From Aromatoleum aromaticum EbN1 (lineage in GTDB: Bacteria; Pseudomonadota; Gammaproteobacteria; Burkholderiales; Rhodocyclaceae), in assembly GCF_000025965.1 (NCBI RefSeq), contig NC_006513.1:1798001-1862000 (forward strand): DNA of 64,000 bases. The letters run 5' to 3'. Of the stretch, positions 37,267 through 45,636 are shown one piece after another. Positions within the stretch are counted from its first letter, which is position 1. Every line of letters starts with the position of its first letter. The notes beneath the pieces were generated by a model, which was not told the DNA's origin, searched no databases, and saw only the letters and a list, made by a program, of their open reading frames with translations. The position numbers and the translations under genes were made by a program.

Positions 37267-40200
37267 TCATTGAAAATCCCGGCTGCGCGCCTCGAGAGCA
37301 CCGAGCAGGGCCGAGTGATCGACCAGGCGTTGGGCGAGCAGGTGGACGACTTGGCCCTTGCTGCGGATCTGTCCGAACACGCCGAGCAGGCGCGCGCCGA
37401 GTACTTCGCGCCGCTGCCGTTCGACGAGCTCCGCCTGCACGATGACGTTCGCGAGACCCGTTTCGTCCTCGACGGTGAGAAACAGCGTGCCCTTGGCCGT
37501 GCCGGGGCGCTGGCGGCACGTCACGAGGCCGGCGATGCGCGCGAGCTTGCGGTCCGGGTAGTCGCGGATTTCGGCCGCGGTCACGAAGCGCAGGGTCGTG
37601 AGCTTTGCCCGCAGCAGCGCCAGCGGATGGCGACCGAGCGTGAAACCGAGCCGCGCGTAATCAGCAACCAGTTCCTGGGCCTCGGACGGCGCGGCGAGCT
37701 CAGCGCGCGGCTCGGCGATGCGGGCGCCGCGCAGCACGCCTTCGGGTGCGTGGCCGGCCGCGGCCTGCCACAGCGCCTGGCGCCGATGGCCGGCGAGGGG
37801 CTCGAGTGCGCCGGCCTCGGCGAGCCGCTTGAGCGCGGCCGCGTCGAGGCGCGCGCGCAGCGCAAGCTCGTCGACATTCGGAAAGGGGCGTTCGGTGCGC
37901 GCAGCGACAATCCGCATCGCGGCCTCGCGGCCGAACCCCTTGACCAGCTGCAGCCCCAGCCGCACCGCGGGAGCGGCGCCGGGCGACGCGTCCGGCAGCG
38001 CCTCGAGCGTGCAGTCCCAGTCGCTCGCGGTCACTTCCGCGCCGAGCACGACGACTCCGTGGCGCCGCGCGTCCTGGATCAGCTGCGACGGCGCGTAAAA
38101 ACCCATCGGCTGGCTGTTCAGCAGCCCGCACAGGAACGCGGCCGGCTCGCAGCACTTCAGCCACGCGGAGCAATACACGAGCAGCGCGAAGCTCGCCGCA
38201 TGCGACTCGGGAAAGCCGTAGCTGCCGAAGCCTTCGATCTGGTCGCACAGCCGCTCGGCAAACTCGGCACGGTAGCCGCGCGCGGCCATGCCCGCGAGGA
38301 GTTTCGCACGGTAGCGCTCGAGCTCGCCGTGGCGCCGGAACGCGCCCATCGCGCGGCGCAGCTGGTCGGCCTCGCCCGGCGTGAAGCCCGCCGCGACGAC
38401 CGCGAGCTGCATGACCTGCTCCTGGAAGATCGGCACCCCGAGCGTGCGTTCGAGCACCCGGCGCACGTCGTCGGGCCGGGGTACGCAAGTACCGTCCGCG
38501 TCGGCGTCCGGACAGTGCGGTTGCGGATACGAAACCGGCTCGTCGCGTTCGATGCGGGCGCGTGCCTGAAGGTACGGGTGGACCATGCCGCCCTGGATCG
38601 GGCCGGGGCGCACGATCGCGACCTGCACGACGAGATCGTAGAAGCGCGCCGGCTTCAGGCGCGGCAGCATCGTCATCTGCGCGCGCGATTCGATCTGGAA
38701 CACGCCGATCGAATCGGCCTCCGACAGCATCCGATAGACTTCGGGCGCCTCGCGCGGAATGTCGGCAAGCGTGAACGGACGGCCGCGCCACGTCGAGACC
38801 AGCGCAAGGCTGCGCCGCAGTGCCGACAGCATCCCGAGCGCGAGCACATCGATCTTCAGCAGCCCCAACGCGTCGAGGTCGTCCTTGTCCCACTGGATCA
38901 CGGTGCGCTCAGGCATCGCGGCGTTTTCGACCGGCACGAGCTCGTCGAGCCGGCCGCGGGCGATGACGAAACCTCCGACATGCTGCGACAGATGGCGCGG
39001 AAAGCCGACGAGTGCTTCGGTCAGCGTCGCCAGACGCTGCACGCCGGGGCTCGCCGGATCGAAGCCGGCTTCCCGCAGCCGCTCGGGCCGGATGCGGCCG
39101 GCATCGAACCAGAAGCGGTCGCGCGCAAGCCGTTCGAGCTGGCCGGGCGGGAGCCCGAGCGCGCGCCCGACGTCGCGCAGCGCGCTGCGTGCGCGGTAGC
39201 GGATCACGGTCGCGGCGAGCGCGGCGCGTTCGCGCCCGTACTTCCGATAGACGTACTGGATGACTTCCTCGCGTCGCTCGTGCTCGAAATCGACGTCGAT
39301 GTCGGGCGGCTCGTCGCGCTCCTTCGAGATGAAGCGCTCGACGAGCATGATGCCGAGTTCGGGATCGACTTCGGTGATGCCGAGCGCCCAACAGATGACC
39401 GAGTTTGCCGCCGAGCCGCGCCCTTGGCACAGGATGCCGCGGCCGCGCGCGAAGCGCACGAGATCCTCGACGGTCAGAAAGTACGCCTCGAAGCCGAGCT
39501 CGGCGATCAGCGCAAGCTCGTGCTCCACCTGCGCGCGCACTTTCGGTGGCGCGAGGTCGTCCTGCGGGCGGCCGTGGCGCCAGCGCAGCCCGTCCTCGAC
39601 GAGGCGTCGCAGCCAGCTTGCAGGCGTCTCGCCGTCGGGCACGAGCTCGGCCGGATATTCGTAGCGCAGTTCGTCGAGCCGAAAATGGCAGCGCGCAACG
39701 ATCCGCAGCGTCTCGGCGAGAAGTTCGGCCGGGTAGCGGCGCGCGAGCACGGCGCGCTCGTGCAGCGCGCGCTCGGCGTTCGGCGCAAGCGCCCGGCCCG
39801 CTTCGGCGATCGTGACCCGCAGCCGCAGCGCCGCCAGCACGTCGGCGAGCGCCCGACGAGACGGGTCGTGCATCAGCGCTCCGGTCGCCGCGACCGGGGG
39901 CAGGCCGGCGGCCGACGCGATTGCCAGCAACGCCTCGAGCCGGCGCCCATCGTCCGGCCCACAGGCGAGCTCGACCGCGAGCCACGCGGCGTCCGGAAAT
40001 CGTTCGCCGACCCAGCGCGCGTCGGCAACGAGTGCCGCGGCATCGAGGATCCTGTCGTCGGGTGGCACGACCAGCGCGAGACAGCCGGGGATGCCGCGAT
40101 CGAGATCGGCGCAGGTAAGCTGGTAACGGCCTTTTGTCGCCGCGCGCCGGCCGATCGTAATCAATCGCGCGAGCCTCCCGTATGCGGCGCGGTCGGTCGC

Positions 40201-40479
40201 GAGCAGCACGACACGTAGCCCGTCGACAAGCCGCAGCTCGCTGCCGATCAGGAGCTTCAGCGGCCGCGCCAGGCGCCGCAACTGTTGATGCGCGCGCACG
40301 ACTCCCGCGAGCGAGCATTCGTCGGTGATCGCGAGCGCCGTGTAGCCGGCCTCGGCCGCGCGCGCGACGAGCTCTTCGGGGTGCGAGGCGCCGCGCTGGA
40401 AGCTGAAGTTCGTCAGGCAGTGCAGCTCGGCATAGGCGGGTGCCGGGGAGGGCGAGGGCGAGGGCGGGGCACTATCCAT
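37267..40479 (-). CDS. dnaE2: Error-prone DNA polymerase III alpha subunit DnaE2 (ImuC)
   Basis: 1070 aa from MDSAPPSPSPSPAPAYAELHCLTNFSFQRGASHPEEL; the open frame runs on into imuB but that is a shadow. Order: PHP domain (YTALAITDECSLAGVVRAHQ...), the polymerase core with catalytic acids in EPPDIDVDFEHERREEVIQYVYRKYGRERAA, helix-hairpin-helix, and OB domain (KLARIAGLVTCRQRPGTAKGTLFLTVEDETG). The PHP domain is of the short DnaE2 type. It performs translesion synthesis with ImuA and ImuB after DNA damage. It is last in lexA-imuA-imuB-dnaE2, 38 bases after imuB. Confidence 0.95.
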   Translation of the reverse strand: MDSAPPSPSPSPAPAYAELHCLTNFSFQRGASHPEELVARAAEAGYTALAITDECSLAGVVRAHQQLRRLARPLKLLIGSELRLVDGLRVVLLATDRAAYGRLARLITIGRRAATKGRYQLTCADLDRGIPGCLALVVPPDDRILDAAALVADARWVGERFPDAAWLAVELACGPDDGRRLEALLAIASAAGLPPVAATGALMHDPSRRALADVLAALRLRVTIAEAGRALAPNAERALHERAVLARRYPAELLAETLRIVARCHFRLDELRYEYPAELVPDGETPASWLRRLVEDGLRWRHGRPQDDLAPPKVRAQVEHELALIAELGFEAYFLTVEDLVRFARGRGILCQGRGSAANSVICWALGITEVDPELGIMLVERFISKERDEPPDIDVDFEHERREEVIQYVYRKYGRERAALAATVIRYRARSALRDVGRALGLPPGQLERLARDRFWFDAGRIRPERLREAGFDPASPGVQRLATLTEALVGFPRHLSQHVGGFVIARGRLDELVPVENAAMPERTVIQWDKDDLDALGLLKIDVLALGMLSALRRSLALVSTWRGRPFTLADIPREAPEVYRMLSEADSIGVFQIESRAQMTMLPRLKPARFYDLVVQVAIVRPGPIQGGMVHPYLQARARIERDEPVSYPQPHCPDADADGTCVPRPDDVRRVLERTLGVPIFQEQVMQLAVVAAGFTPGEADQLRRAMGAFRRHGELERYRAKLLAGMAARGYRAEFAERLCDQIEGFGSYGFPESHAASFALLVYCSAWLKCCEPAAFLCGLLNSQPMGFYAPSQLIQDARRHGVVVLGAEVTASDWDCTLEALPDASPGAAPAVRLGLQLVKGFGREAAMRIVAARTERPFPNVDELALRARLDAAALKRLAEAGALEPLAGHRRQALWQAAAGHAPEGVLRGARIAEPRAELAAPSEAQELVADYARLGFTLGRHPLALLRAKLTTLRFVTAAEIRDYPDRKLARIAGLVTCRQRPGTAKGTLFLTVEDETGLANVIVQAELVERQRREVLGARLLGVFGQIRSKGQVVHLLAQRLVDHSALLGALEARSRDFQ

Positions 40480-40517
40480 GAGGCGCCTCCATTTAGCGCT
40501 CCCGGCGCGTGCGGGCG

Positions 40518-41945
40518 TCAGCCGAAAAAACCGTGCACATACCAGCCGCCCGGCGAATCGAGGCGTTCGAACACCCACCACAGGGCGCCCTCGGGCGTGC
40601 GCGCGACGTAATAGTCGCGGCGCACGTCGTCGCCGTCCCACCAGCCGGACTCGATGCGTTCCGGGCCGCTCAGCAGCGTCAAGGCGCGCGCGGCGCCGAG
40701 CGCACGCGGCTGCATCAGCCACAGCGGGCGCGGAGCGAGGATTGCAGGGTGCGGGGCGGGGCGGGCGCCGGGGGCGGCCGGGCGCCAGGCGCGCTCGGGA
40801 CGATGATCGGCGACCGGCAGCACCGTGCGCACCGCATCCCTGCCGAGGCGTGCGTGCAGCCGATCGAGCAGGCGCAGCGCGGCCTCGCGTGCATCGTCTT
40901 TGCCGCCGAACAGATCCGGCGTGCCTGCCGGCAGCGCGACCGGCGTGTCGGCTGTCAGGCGCAGCGCCTCGACCGGCGCTGGCAGCACGAGCGCGGCCAG
41001 ATGCTCGGAAGCAAGCTGCACGAAGCGCGCCGCATCGCGTTGCGGACGGCCGGTGACGATTTCGACGACGGTTGCGGGGGCGCAGTCGTGTTCGAGATGC
41101 AGCCGGCAGCAATCGAGCCCGGCCTGGCGCGCGGCCAGCCATGCGGCGAGGTTCGAGAAAAGCCGCCCGGCGGCAAAGCGCAACGGTTCGGTGTGCGCGA
41201 CGCTCGCCGGCAGCACGAGGCGCGAGGCGAAGCGCTCGGCAGGGACGAAGCGCGGGCGCGGATCTGGCTCGCGGCCGCGGGCGCGCGCAACGGTGTCGGT
41301 GACGACGCTTGCGTCGCGGCGTGCGAGCCCGTCGCGCGGCAGCCGAGCAAGTTCGCCGATGCGGCGCACACCCACACCGCGCAGCAGCTCGAGCGTGGCA
41401 GGCGGCACGGGCGCCCCATCGGCGAGCAGTTCAATCGGCAGCGCGTCGAGCGCGCCCGCCCAGCCGTTCGACGGGCGCACGAGCGTCCCCGGGCGCACTC
41501 GTGCGAGCCAGCGTGCAGCCAGCGGTGTCGGCGCGGCAGCAAGGGTCGTGGTCAGGCCGAGCGGCAGCGCGGCGTCCGCAATGCGCTGCGCGAGCCCGTC
41601 GATGCCGCCGAACAGGCGCAGGCTCGCGCTCGCTTCGAGCAGCACCGCATCGGGCGGATCGAGGCTCACGCACGACGTGAACCGTCCGGCCCATGTCGCA
41701 AGCTCGGCAAGCGTCGCCGCTTCGAGCGCCGGATCGCGCTCACGCAAGACCAGTTCGGGCACCACCGCCAGCGCGCCGGCAACCCCTTGGCGTAGTTCGA
41801 CGCCGCGCACCCGGGCGGCCGTCGTCGCGGCAACGATCGTGGCGCGCGGCTGCGGCTCGATGACCGCCAGGAGGCCCGCGTCATCGACGCCGCGCGTGAA
41901 GACCTGCAGCGGCAGATCGGGCAGGATCAGCGCAAACCAGAGCAT
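40518..41945 (-). CDS. imuB: Translesion mutagenesis protein ImuB (Y-family-like, catalytically inactive)
   Basis: 475 aa from MLWFALILPDLPLQVFTRGV. The fold is that of Y-family polymerases, but the catalytic acids are gone: the usual N-terminal D-x-D/FF region reads ALILPDLPLQ, and the S-x-DE motif is replaced by VSLDPPDAVLLEAS. This is the hallmark of ImuB, an adaptor that recruits ImuA and DnaE2 to the sliding clamp. The little-finger region and a C-terminal extension ending in LDSPGGWYVHGFFG are present. It overlaps imuA by 19 bases. Confidence 0.92.
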   Translation of the reverse strand: MLWFALILPDLPLQVFTRGVDDAGLLAVIEPQPRATIVAATTAARVRGVELRQGVAGALAVVPELVLRERDPALEAATLAELATWAGRFTSCVSLDPPDAVLLEASASLRLFGGIDGLAQRIADAALPLGLTTTLAAAPTPLAARWLARVRPGTLVRPSNGWAGALDALPIELLADGAPVPPATLELLRGVGVRRIGELARLPRDGLARRDASVVTDTVARARGREPDPRPRFVPAERFASRLVLPASVAHTEPLRFAAGRLFSNLAAWLAARQAGLDCCRLHLEHDCAPATVVEIVTGRPQRDAARFVQLASEHLAALVLPAPVEALRLTADTPVALPAGTPDLFGGKDDAREAALRLLDRLHARLGRDAVRTVLPVADHRPERAWRPAAPGARPAPHPAILAPRPLWLMQPRALGAARALTLLSGPERIESGWWDGDDVRRDYYVARTPEGALWWVFERLDSPGGWYVHGFFG

Positions 41946-42604
41946 CGTCGGTCGGCTCGGCCAGGGAAAGCGGCGGGACGCTCGGGAAGGGTGAGCCGAA
42001 GCGGCCACGCGAGCGGCGGGCCGCGCCGTTTGACGATCTCGAGCGCCAAGGCGTCGGGCGCGGGCTGCAATCGCAGCCGCAGGATCGCCGGCGACGCCTG
42101 CCGCGCGGCGCTGCCCGGGCGAAACACGAACAGCGACGTCGCCGCCGCTTCGGCGGCAAGCTGCAGGCGCCGCAGCGCGGCGCTCTGGGCGTTCGGCAGC
42201 CACGCGACCACGACCGAGCAGCCGCCCGACGCGACCGCCTGGCGGATCGTCCATAAGGTCGTGGCCGGATCGGACGGCGTGAGCAGCAACAATCGGTCGA
42301 GCCGCACGCCGGCCGCGGCGAGCGCCGGGGCGTACGGCAGATGCGGCGGCGCAATCCACGCGATCCAGCGCTCGGGAGCGGCTGCGCGCAGCGCCGGCAG
42401 CAGCAGCGCGAGCTCTCCGATGCCGAACGCGTCAATGAGGAGCTCGATCAGCGCGCCCCGCGGCCAGCCGCCGCCCGGCAGCTGCGCGTCGAGCGCGGGA
42501 AAGCCCGTCGGCACCCCCGCTTCGGCCGGCCGGGCAAGCCGGTCGGCCGGCCAGACGAGACCGGGGGGCAACCCGGCGAGCGTCGCGAGAGGGGAGGTCG
42601 ACAT
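41927..42604 (-). CDS. imuA: Translesion mutagenesis protein ImuA (RecA-like)
   Basis: A 225-aa RecA/SulA-like protein. The core starts VPTGFPALDAQLPGGGWPRGALIELLIDAFGIGELALLLPAL, where the P-loop position is degenerate (GGGWPRGAL), as is common in proteobacterial ImuA. DRLLLLTPSDPATTLWTIRQAVASGGCSVVVAWLP resembles the Walker B region. It works with ImuB and DnaE2 in SOS mutagenesis and lies 34 bases after lexA. It could also be annotated as SulA-like, but the neighbours decide for ImuA. Confidence 0.9.
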   Translation of the reverse strand: MSTSPLATLAGLPPGLVWPADRLARPAEAGVPTGFPALDAQLPGGGWPRGALIELLIDAFGIGELALLLPALRAAAPERWIAWIAPPHLPYAPALAAAGVRLDRLLLLTPSDPATTLWTIRQAVASGGCSVVVAWLPNAQSAALRRLQLAAEAAATSLFVFRPGSAARQASPAILRLRLQPAPDALALEIVKRRGPPLAWPLRLTLPERPAAFPGRADRRCSGLR

Positions 42605-42638
42605 CGCTTCGCGTGTTGGGCCGGGATGCAGGGAGTGG

Positions 42639-43250
42639 TCACCGCGAGCCGTTGCGCACGAGGCCGACGGCGATGCCTTCGATGTCGAGCGCTTGATGGC
42701 GAGTGTCGACGACGATCGGTTCGAAGTCCGGATTGGCCGGCAACAGGCGCACGATCGGCCCTTCGCGGGTGAAGGTCTTCACGGTGACCTCGTCCTCGAG
42801 GCGGGCGACGACGACCTGGCCGGCGCGCACTTGCGGTGTGCGATGCACCGCGAGCAGGTCGCTGTCGATGATTCCGGCGTCGCGCATGCTCATGCCGCGC
42901 ACGCGCAGCAGGTAGTCGGCGCGCGGCGAGAACAGCGCCGAGTCGATCTGGTAGCGGGCTTCGATGTGCTCGACCGCGAGCATCGGACGGCCGGCCGCGA
43001 CGTGCCCGACCAGCGGCAGCCCCAGCGCCTCGACGAGCCGGATGCCCCGCGCGCGACCTTCCTCGAGGACGATCGCGCCTTTCGCGGCAAGCGTGCGCAG
43101 ATGGGTTTCGGCCGCGTTCGGCGAGCGAAAGCCGAACGCAGTGCAGATTTCGGCGCGGGTCGGCGGTCGTCCTTCGGACTCCACGGTGTGGCGAATGAAG
43201 TCGAGAATCTCGGCCTGGCGAGCGGTGAGGGGGTCAGCGCGAGAAATCAT
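42639..43250 (-). CDS. lexA: SOS repressor LexA
   Basis: A 203-aa LexA. The N-terminal winged helix is [51 protein letters not shown]. The cleavage site Ala-Gly lies in [17 protein letters not shown]. The catalytic Ser is in [12 protein letters not shown] and the Lys in [11 protein letters not shown]. RecA-stimulated self-cleavage relieves repression after DNA damage. It heads the imu operon, and a LexA box lies upstream, so it represses itself and the mutasome. The genome may well carry a second lexA; this copy could be a dedicated one. Confidence 0.94.
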   Translation of the reverse strand: MISRADPLTARQAEILDFIRHTVESEGRPPTRAEICTAFGFRSPNAAETHLRTLAAKGAIVLEEGRARGIRLVEALGLPLVGHVAAGRPMLAVEHIEARYQIDSALFSPRADYLLRVRGMSMRDAGIIDSDLLAVHRTPQVRAGQVVVARLEDEVTVKTFTREGPIVRLLPANPDFEPIVVDTRHQALDIEGIAVGLVRNGSR

Positions 43251-43314
43251 GGCGTCTGCGGGATGACGGGAGGTTGGAGTGAGGGATCCGGCGGGCGTTA
43301 GCCGATCAAGGTTG

Positions 43315-43330
43315 CTGTATATTTATACAC
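43315..43330 (-). promoter_or_regulatory. LexA-binding site (SOS box) of the lexA-imuAB-dnaE2 operon
   Basis: CTGTATATTTATACAC fits CTGT-N8-ACAG with a single mismatch in the last base and has the usual alternating TA core. It lies 65 bases upstream of the lexA start codon in an AT-rich island. An MOSC-domain gene begins 198 bases away on the other side. Confidence 0.85.
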
Positions 43331-43527
43331 ATAATAGCTTGTGTTTCTGGCGAGAGCTACCTCCAGACACAAATGCGTTATTCACCCAGCAAACGCAGGA
43401 GTTGGCGCGGCCTTCCATTCAACTGGCGTAAGACGTGTCCGTCGCCTGGGTGTGGGATATCGACGCGTGGCACCGGAGGATGCGGGTCTTTCCCGGCTAA
43501 AATGACCCAATCAACCGGGACTCGACC

Positions 43528-44184
43528 ATGGCCCACGTATCCATCTTCATCGGCGGCATCCGGCCGCTGCCCGAGTCGGGGCGTCCGACCGGCATGTACA
43601 AATCGCAGGTGAGCAGCGCCGAAGTGGCGCGTGAGGGATTTATCGGCGACCAGCAAGCCGACCGCAGGGTTCACGGCGGCCCCGACAAGGCGGTGCATTT
43701 CTATCCCGCTCGCCATTATGAACAGCTGGCTGCCCGTTTCCCGGAAGCCAGGGAGAGCCTGCGTCCGGGGGGGCTGGGCGAAAATCTCTCCTCTCTCGAA
43801 CTGGACGAGCGCGACATTCGCATCGGAGACATCTGGAGCCTGGGAACGGCTCGGCTTCAGGTGAGCCAGCCGCGTACTCCATGCTGGAAAATCGACGAAC
43901 GGTTCAGCTGCGAAGGGATGGCGGCTTTCATTGCCGAACGCCTCCTGACGGGATGGTACTGGCGGGTGCTCGAACCGGGCCGAGTGTCACCCGGCGACAC
44001 GCTCGACTTGTCGACGCCGGCCCTCGACGCCCCGACGCTGAGTGAGGCGATGCTGCTGTGGCAGGAACACCGCCCCTTCCTTCCGGATCTTGAACGGCTC
44101 GCGCAGACGCCCGGCCTCGCCGTAGGCTGGCGCGACAAGATCAACCAGCGGCTGGCGTGGCTGAGGCGCGCGGGAGCGGGGTAG
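43528..44184 (+). CDS. MOSC-domain protein (YiiM-like)
   Basis: 218 aa. Motifs of the MOSC domain followed by a 3-alpha domain: YKSQVSSAEVAREGFIGDQQADRRVHGGPDKAVHFYPARHYEQL, GGLGENLSSLELDERDIRIGDIWSLGTARLQVSQPRTPCWKI (conserved Cys in RTPCWK), and C-terminal LPDLERLAQTPGLAVGWRDKINQRLAWL. E. coli YiiM is a molybdenum enzyme that reduces N-hydroxylated bases. The start MAHVSIFIGGIRPLPESGRPTGMYK is typical. It appears to be a single gene; the 43251-43527 gap holds the SOS box and presumably its promoter. Confidence 0.9.
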   Translation: MAHVSIFIGGIRPLPESGRPTGMYKSQVSSAEVAREGFIGDQQADRRVHGGPDKAVHFYPARHYEQLAARFPEARESLRPGGLGENLSSLELDERDIRIGDIWSLGTARLQVSQPRTPCWKIDERFSCEGMAAFIAERLLTGWYWRVLEPGRVSPGDTLDLSTPALDAPTLSEAMLLWQEHRPFLPDLERLAQTPGLAVGWRDKINQRLAWLRRAGAG

Positions 44185-44485
44185 TTGCATGGGCGGGACG
44201 CCGCCCGGCTTGTTTCACTTTGATCACGTTTCGCAGTCTCCATCCGGGCTTGAGCGGGTGGACCGATCCGCGAGGCGCATGGCCAGGACTGGCTGCTCGT
44301 GTGGGCGTGCTTCGGAACTTAGAAAGGTGCCAGTCGATCATAAGCTTACCTCGATCCTCGGCTGCAGCCGAGTCGGCCGGACTTGGCGCGCTCGGTGCGG
44401 AGCAGGGATCGGTACGACCCTCGTCCGGATGGACATGCGGGCGAGACACCAGTCAGACGGACGCCACCCCAGGCAGGAGGATGAT

Positions 44486-45052
44486 ATGAGCTCGATCTAT
44501 CGCAAGTCTTTGCTGGCCGGCGCACTTGCGGCGCTCGTTGCGGTTCCTATGGGGGCTGCTGCGGGCTCGTACACTGAAGGCCAGACCAAGCACCAGATGC
44601 GCTCACCGATGGGAGCTTCAGGACAGGTGCAGTCGATGACCCCGAGCCAATTGCGGGGAACCGAGGTCGTGGATGCGAGCGGTGAACAAATCGGTTCGGT
44701 GAAAACGGTCGTCCGTAGTCGCCACGACGAAAACATCCATGCGGTGATTTCCGCAGGCGGTTTTCTCGGTGTCGGCGACAAGGAAATCACCGTGCCGCTC
44801 AACCGCATGCGCTACGAGGACGGCAAGCTGCGTCTGAGCGCAAGCCTGGATGAATTGAGGGCAGGGCCCGAGTACCGTCCGGAGCAGTACGTCGAACTGC
44901 GGCCGATGGATCAGCCGATCAGCGAATTCTCGGCGCTCGAGCCGATGCCGGACAAGTCTGCGCCTTATCGTGACCAAGGCACTTCGTGGGACAGCGAGCA
45001 CAAGGCGAACCCGAACGCGCCATATCCGGAGGGCTGGAGGGTCACCCCGTAG
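44486..45052 (+). CDS. Exported PRC-barrel domain protein
   Basis: 188 aa from MSSIYRKSLLAGALAALVAVPMGAAAGS, a good signal peptide with GGCAGGAGG upstream; the long open frame before it looks non-coding. A PRC-barrel lies at about residues 52-115 (LRGTEVVDASGEQIGSVKTVVRSRHDENIHAVISAGGFLGVGDKEITVPLNRMRYEDGKLRL). The rest is a polar tail. Such proteins are often induced by stress or cell density. The ~300 bases before it (44185-44485) contain no gene I can support. Confidence 0.8.
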   Translation: MSSIYRKSLLAGALAALVAVPMGAAAGSYTEGQTKHQMRSPMGASGQVQSMTPSQLRGTEVVDASGEQIGSVKTVVRSRHDENIHAVISAGGFLGVGDKEITVPLNRMRYEDGKLRLSASLDELRAGPEYRPEQYVELRPMDQPISEFSALEPMPDKSAPYRDQGTSWDSEHKANPNAPYPEGWRVTP

Positions 45053-45096
45053 TCATTCGGGAATGAGGGCCGGGTGAGGTTCGCCCGAAATACGGC

Positions 45097-45130
45097 AAAA
45101 GCCGGCACACTACTGGTGCCGGCTTTTTTT
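45097..45130 (+). terminator. Rho-independent terminator of the PRC-barrel gene
   Basis: AAAAGCCGGCAC and GTGCCGGCTTTT form a 12-bp stem around a 7-base loop, with a run of seven T. It lies 44 bases after the stop codon. The facing gene ends at 45185, so it may serve both. Confidence 0.9.
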
Positions 45131-45184
45131 CGATCGTTGTCCAATACTGCCGGCTCGAGGGAGCAACCGGCGAAGCCCTTACCG

Positions 45185-45538
45185 TCAGTCTTGCGTGCCG
45201 TCGCGGCGCTCTTCCCGAACTTCGCGCACGACCTCGCCCTCGATCACGATTCCTTGGCCTGGTTTCGGACCCCCCCTCCCTTGAGCGGATGCTCTGGCAC
45301 GCGCCTGGGTGGCGCGCATGGCCTTGCGCAAGTCCCGTGTTTTCCACCAGACATAGCCCCAGATCAGTATTCCCGCTGCCACCACCACTGCGAAGAAGAT
45401 CACCGAGAAGGTCAGTGCAAGGCCGAAGAGGACCGCGGCAGCTGCGATTGCGCCGAGCTTTTGCAGCAGGCCGACAGGTTTCGACGGGTTGTGGTTGAGG
45501 TTTTTCAGAAGGGTTTCGAATCTCGGATCGCGTTGCAT
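45185..45538 (-). CDS. Small membrane protein of unknown function
   Basis: 117 aa from MQRDPRFETLLKNLNHNPSKPVGLLQKL; the frame is open to 45643 but without coding look. Two adjacent membrane helices (IAAAAVLFGLALTFSVIFFAVVVAAGILIWGYVWW, about residues 30-65) are followed by a basic and then acidic cytoplasmic tail (KTRDLRKAMRATQARARASAQG...GIVIEGEVVREVREERRD). I cannot assign a family. It is downstream of the DUF445 gene on the same strand with a 98-base gap. Confidence 0.7.
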   Translation of the reverse strand: MQRDPRFETLLKNLNHNPSKPVGLLQKLGAIAAAAVLFGLALTFSVIFFAVVVAAGILIWGYVWWKTRDLRKAMRATQARARASAQGRGGPKPGQGIVIEGEVVREVREERRDGTQD

Positions 45539-45636
45539 GCATCTTCCTGGTTGTGGCTCGATGTGTGAAGTGGACCGCCTGTGGCGAAAAGATTCCCGGC
45601 AGCAAGGTTTGCATCGAGGGTGATCGTCAACTTGCG

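Noticed and set aside
40480-41142. Apparent 221-residue N-terminal extension of DnaE2
   Set aside because: It overlaps imuB in a different frame and is Arg/Ala-rich GC noise; the start at 40479 gives the normal DnaE2 N-terminus.
44189-44485. Open frame extending the PRC-barrel gene upstream
   Set aside because: It lacks protein-like composition, and the ATG at 44486 has a strong ribosome-binding site and starts a signal peptide.
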